Shown: piece after piece, positions 6,590-7,184 of the stretch
How the letters are laid out: each line of letters starts with the position of its first letter
Numbering within the stretch: the first letter of the stretch is position 1
NCBI GenBank assembly: GCA_903823545.1
Contig: CAIJTL010000313.1
Location: 1 to 7,184, forward strand
Reading direction: 5' to 3'
Length of the DNA: 7,184 nt
Source: an uncultured Planctomycetaceae bacterium
GTDB lineage: Bacteria > Planctomycetota > Planctomycetia > Planctomycetales > Planctomycetaceae
Notes under the pieces: generated by a model
Told to the model about the DNA's origin: nothing
Database searches by the model: none
The model's input: only the letters and a program-made list of their open reading frames with translations
Position numbers and translations under genes: made by a program

Positions 6590-7063
6590 ATGAAGACCTC
6601 CCGCCCACACTCTCAGTCCCGACGAAATGTTCGCCGATCCGGTTTCACCCTGCTCGAAGTTTTGCTCGTGCTGGCGATCTTGGGTGTGATCGCGGCGATG
6701 GTTGTTCCCAACCTGCTCGGACGTCAGCAAGAAGCTTATGTCAAAGCAACTCGAACGAGCATCTCTGGCTTAGAAGGTGCCGTGAAGCTTTATGCGTCGG
6801 AGCACGATGGTCAGTTTCCTGAAGGAAATGCCGAGACCGTGTTTCAACAGTTGATGAGCCCAGAGACCGACCAACAAACCGGCAAACAGCGAGCGAGTTA
6901 TCTGGAAAAAATTCCGCTCGATGCTTGGAAGAACCCGCTGCGTTACGAATACCCGGCGACCGGAAACCGAACTAACCCCAGCGGCAAACCAGCGATCTGG
7001 TCGAGTGGCCCCGATAAGCAAGATGACACAGCAGACGATGTGACGAACTGGGCGCAGAACTAA
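6590..7063 (+). CDS. gspG: Type II secretion-type major pseudopilin (GspG-like)
   Basis: Subunit of the periplasmic pseudopilus of a type II secretion system, anchored in the inner membrane before assembly. The 157-residue precursor has a short basic leader ending RRNVRRSG, then FTLLEVLLVLAILGVIAAMV. The prepilin peptidase site is Gly18/Phe19, with the required Glu at mature position 5 (Glu23) and a hydrophobic helix over about 19-42. The C-terminal part shows GspG hallmarks: IPLDAWKNPLRYEYP (108-122) and the Asp-rich SSGPDKQDDTADDVTNW (138-154), where GspG binds calcium. I chose ATG 6590 because AAGGA (6575-6579) lies 10 bases upstream and the leader then has a normal length; GTG 6587 directly before it is in frame and also possible. 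The frame is open further up to TTG 6470, but that would give an unlikely 58-residue leader. A perfect hairpin (6548-6561, GTCGC/GCGAC) lies in the leader. Some related type IV pilin-like proteins of planctomycetes share the N-terminus, but the C-terminus favours GspG. Confidence 0.85.
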   Translation: MKTSRPHSQSRRNVRRSGFTLLEVLLVLAILGVIAAMVVPNLLGRQQEAYVKATRTSISGLEGAVKLYASEHDGQFPEGNAETVFQQLMSPETDQQTGKQRASYLEKIPLDAWKNPLRYEYPATGNRTNPSGKPAIWSSGPDKQDDTADDVTNWAQN

Positions 7064-7128
7064 TCCCCATGCAAACACGGTGGGGTTACAGAGAGTGAAT
7101 TCTCACGCGATGACCGCGAGGCAATGTG

Positions 7129-7184
7129 ATGCGCGGAATTCGGAATGCTTTCAACACTGTGTCTGCCTCACCATCTGGCGAACG
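7129..7184 (+). CDS. Start of a downstream gene, possibly another pseudopilin (truncated by window end)
   Basis: ATG at 7129 with GAGG (7118-7121) 7 bases upstream opens a frame to the window end: MRGIRNAFNTVSASPSGE plus a partial codon. It lies 65 bases after the gspG stop on the same strand. As with gspG, an in-frame GTG directly precedes the ATG. The short basic start with Ser, Gly and Glu/Arg toward the window edge would suit a prepilin leader (GspH or GspI commonly follow gspG), but the diagnostic cleavage site would lie outside the window. A competing frame from GTG 7096 is also open but Cys-rich and less likely. Confidence 0.4.
   Translation, partial: MRGIRNAFNTVSASPSGE

Noticed and set aside
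7065..7085. CCCCA/TGGGG inverted repeat just after the gspG stop, as a terminator
   Set aside because: Only five base pairs, an 11-base loop and no T-run follow. A same-strand gene starts 44 bases later, so read-through is more likely.
1..7184. CRISPR array, tRNA, rRNA, insertion sequence or phage genes
   Set aside because: I saw no regularly spaced repeats, cloverleaf-like sequences, transposase or integrase motifs, or paired terminal repeats anywhere in the window.

Overview
The window holds ordinary bacterial housekeeping genes, all on the + strand. It most resembles a planctomycete of the Pirellula/Rhodopirellula type. That guess rests on an RNase E/G gene directly upstream of rplU, a large (about 1000-residue) B12-dependent ribonucleotide reductase with a Cys-rich tail, a type II secretion-type pseudopilin, roughly balanced GC, and loosely spaced genes with weak ribosome-binding sites. 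It is inference from gene style, not a database match.

Layout: 1-1398 is the 3' part of an RNase E/G gene (its start is off the window). A 126-base gap with three consecutive stem-loops follows, then rplU (ribosomal protein L21, 1525-1875) and a clear intrinsic terminator (1906-1931). rpmA, the usual partner of rplU, is not there. The 604-base stretch 1876-2479 holds this terminator, a possible decayed minus-strand gene (about 1930-2271) and a well-formed sigma70-like promoter (2251-2278). It ends with a leader of about 195 bases that can form several hairpins and runs into nrdJ (2480-5506, adenosylcobalamin-dependent ribonucleotide reductase). nrdJ ends at a strong terminator (5554-5598). 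A promoter with a perfect TATAAT box (5680-5707) then serves def (peptide deformylase, 5761-6357), which is followed by a probable terminator (6430-6455). Last come a gspG-like major pseudopilin gene (6590-7063) and the first codons of another gene (7129 to the window end), possibly a second pseudopilin.

The genes form separate transcription units: RNA processing with translation (RNase E/G and L21), dNTP synthesis (NrdJ), maturation of new proteins (deformylase), and the start of a secretion or pilus operon.

I found no convincing new multi-gene system. The points most worth a second look are the structured leader in front of nrdJ, the hairpins between the RNase gene and rplU, the absence of rpmA, and the possible pseudogene between rplU and nrdJ.
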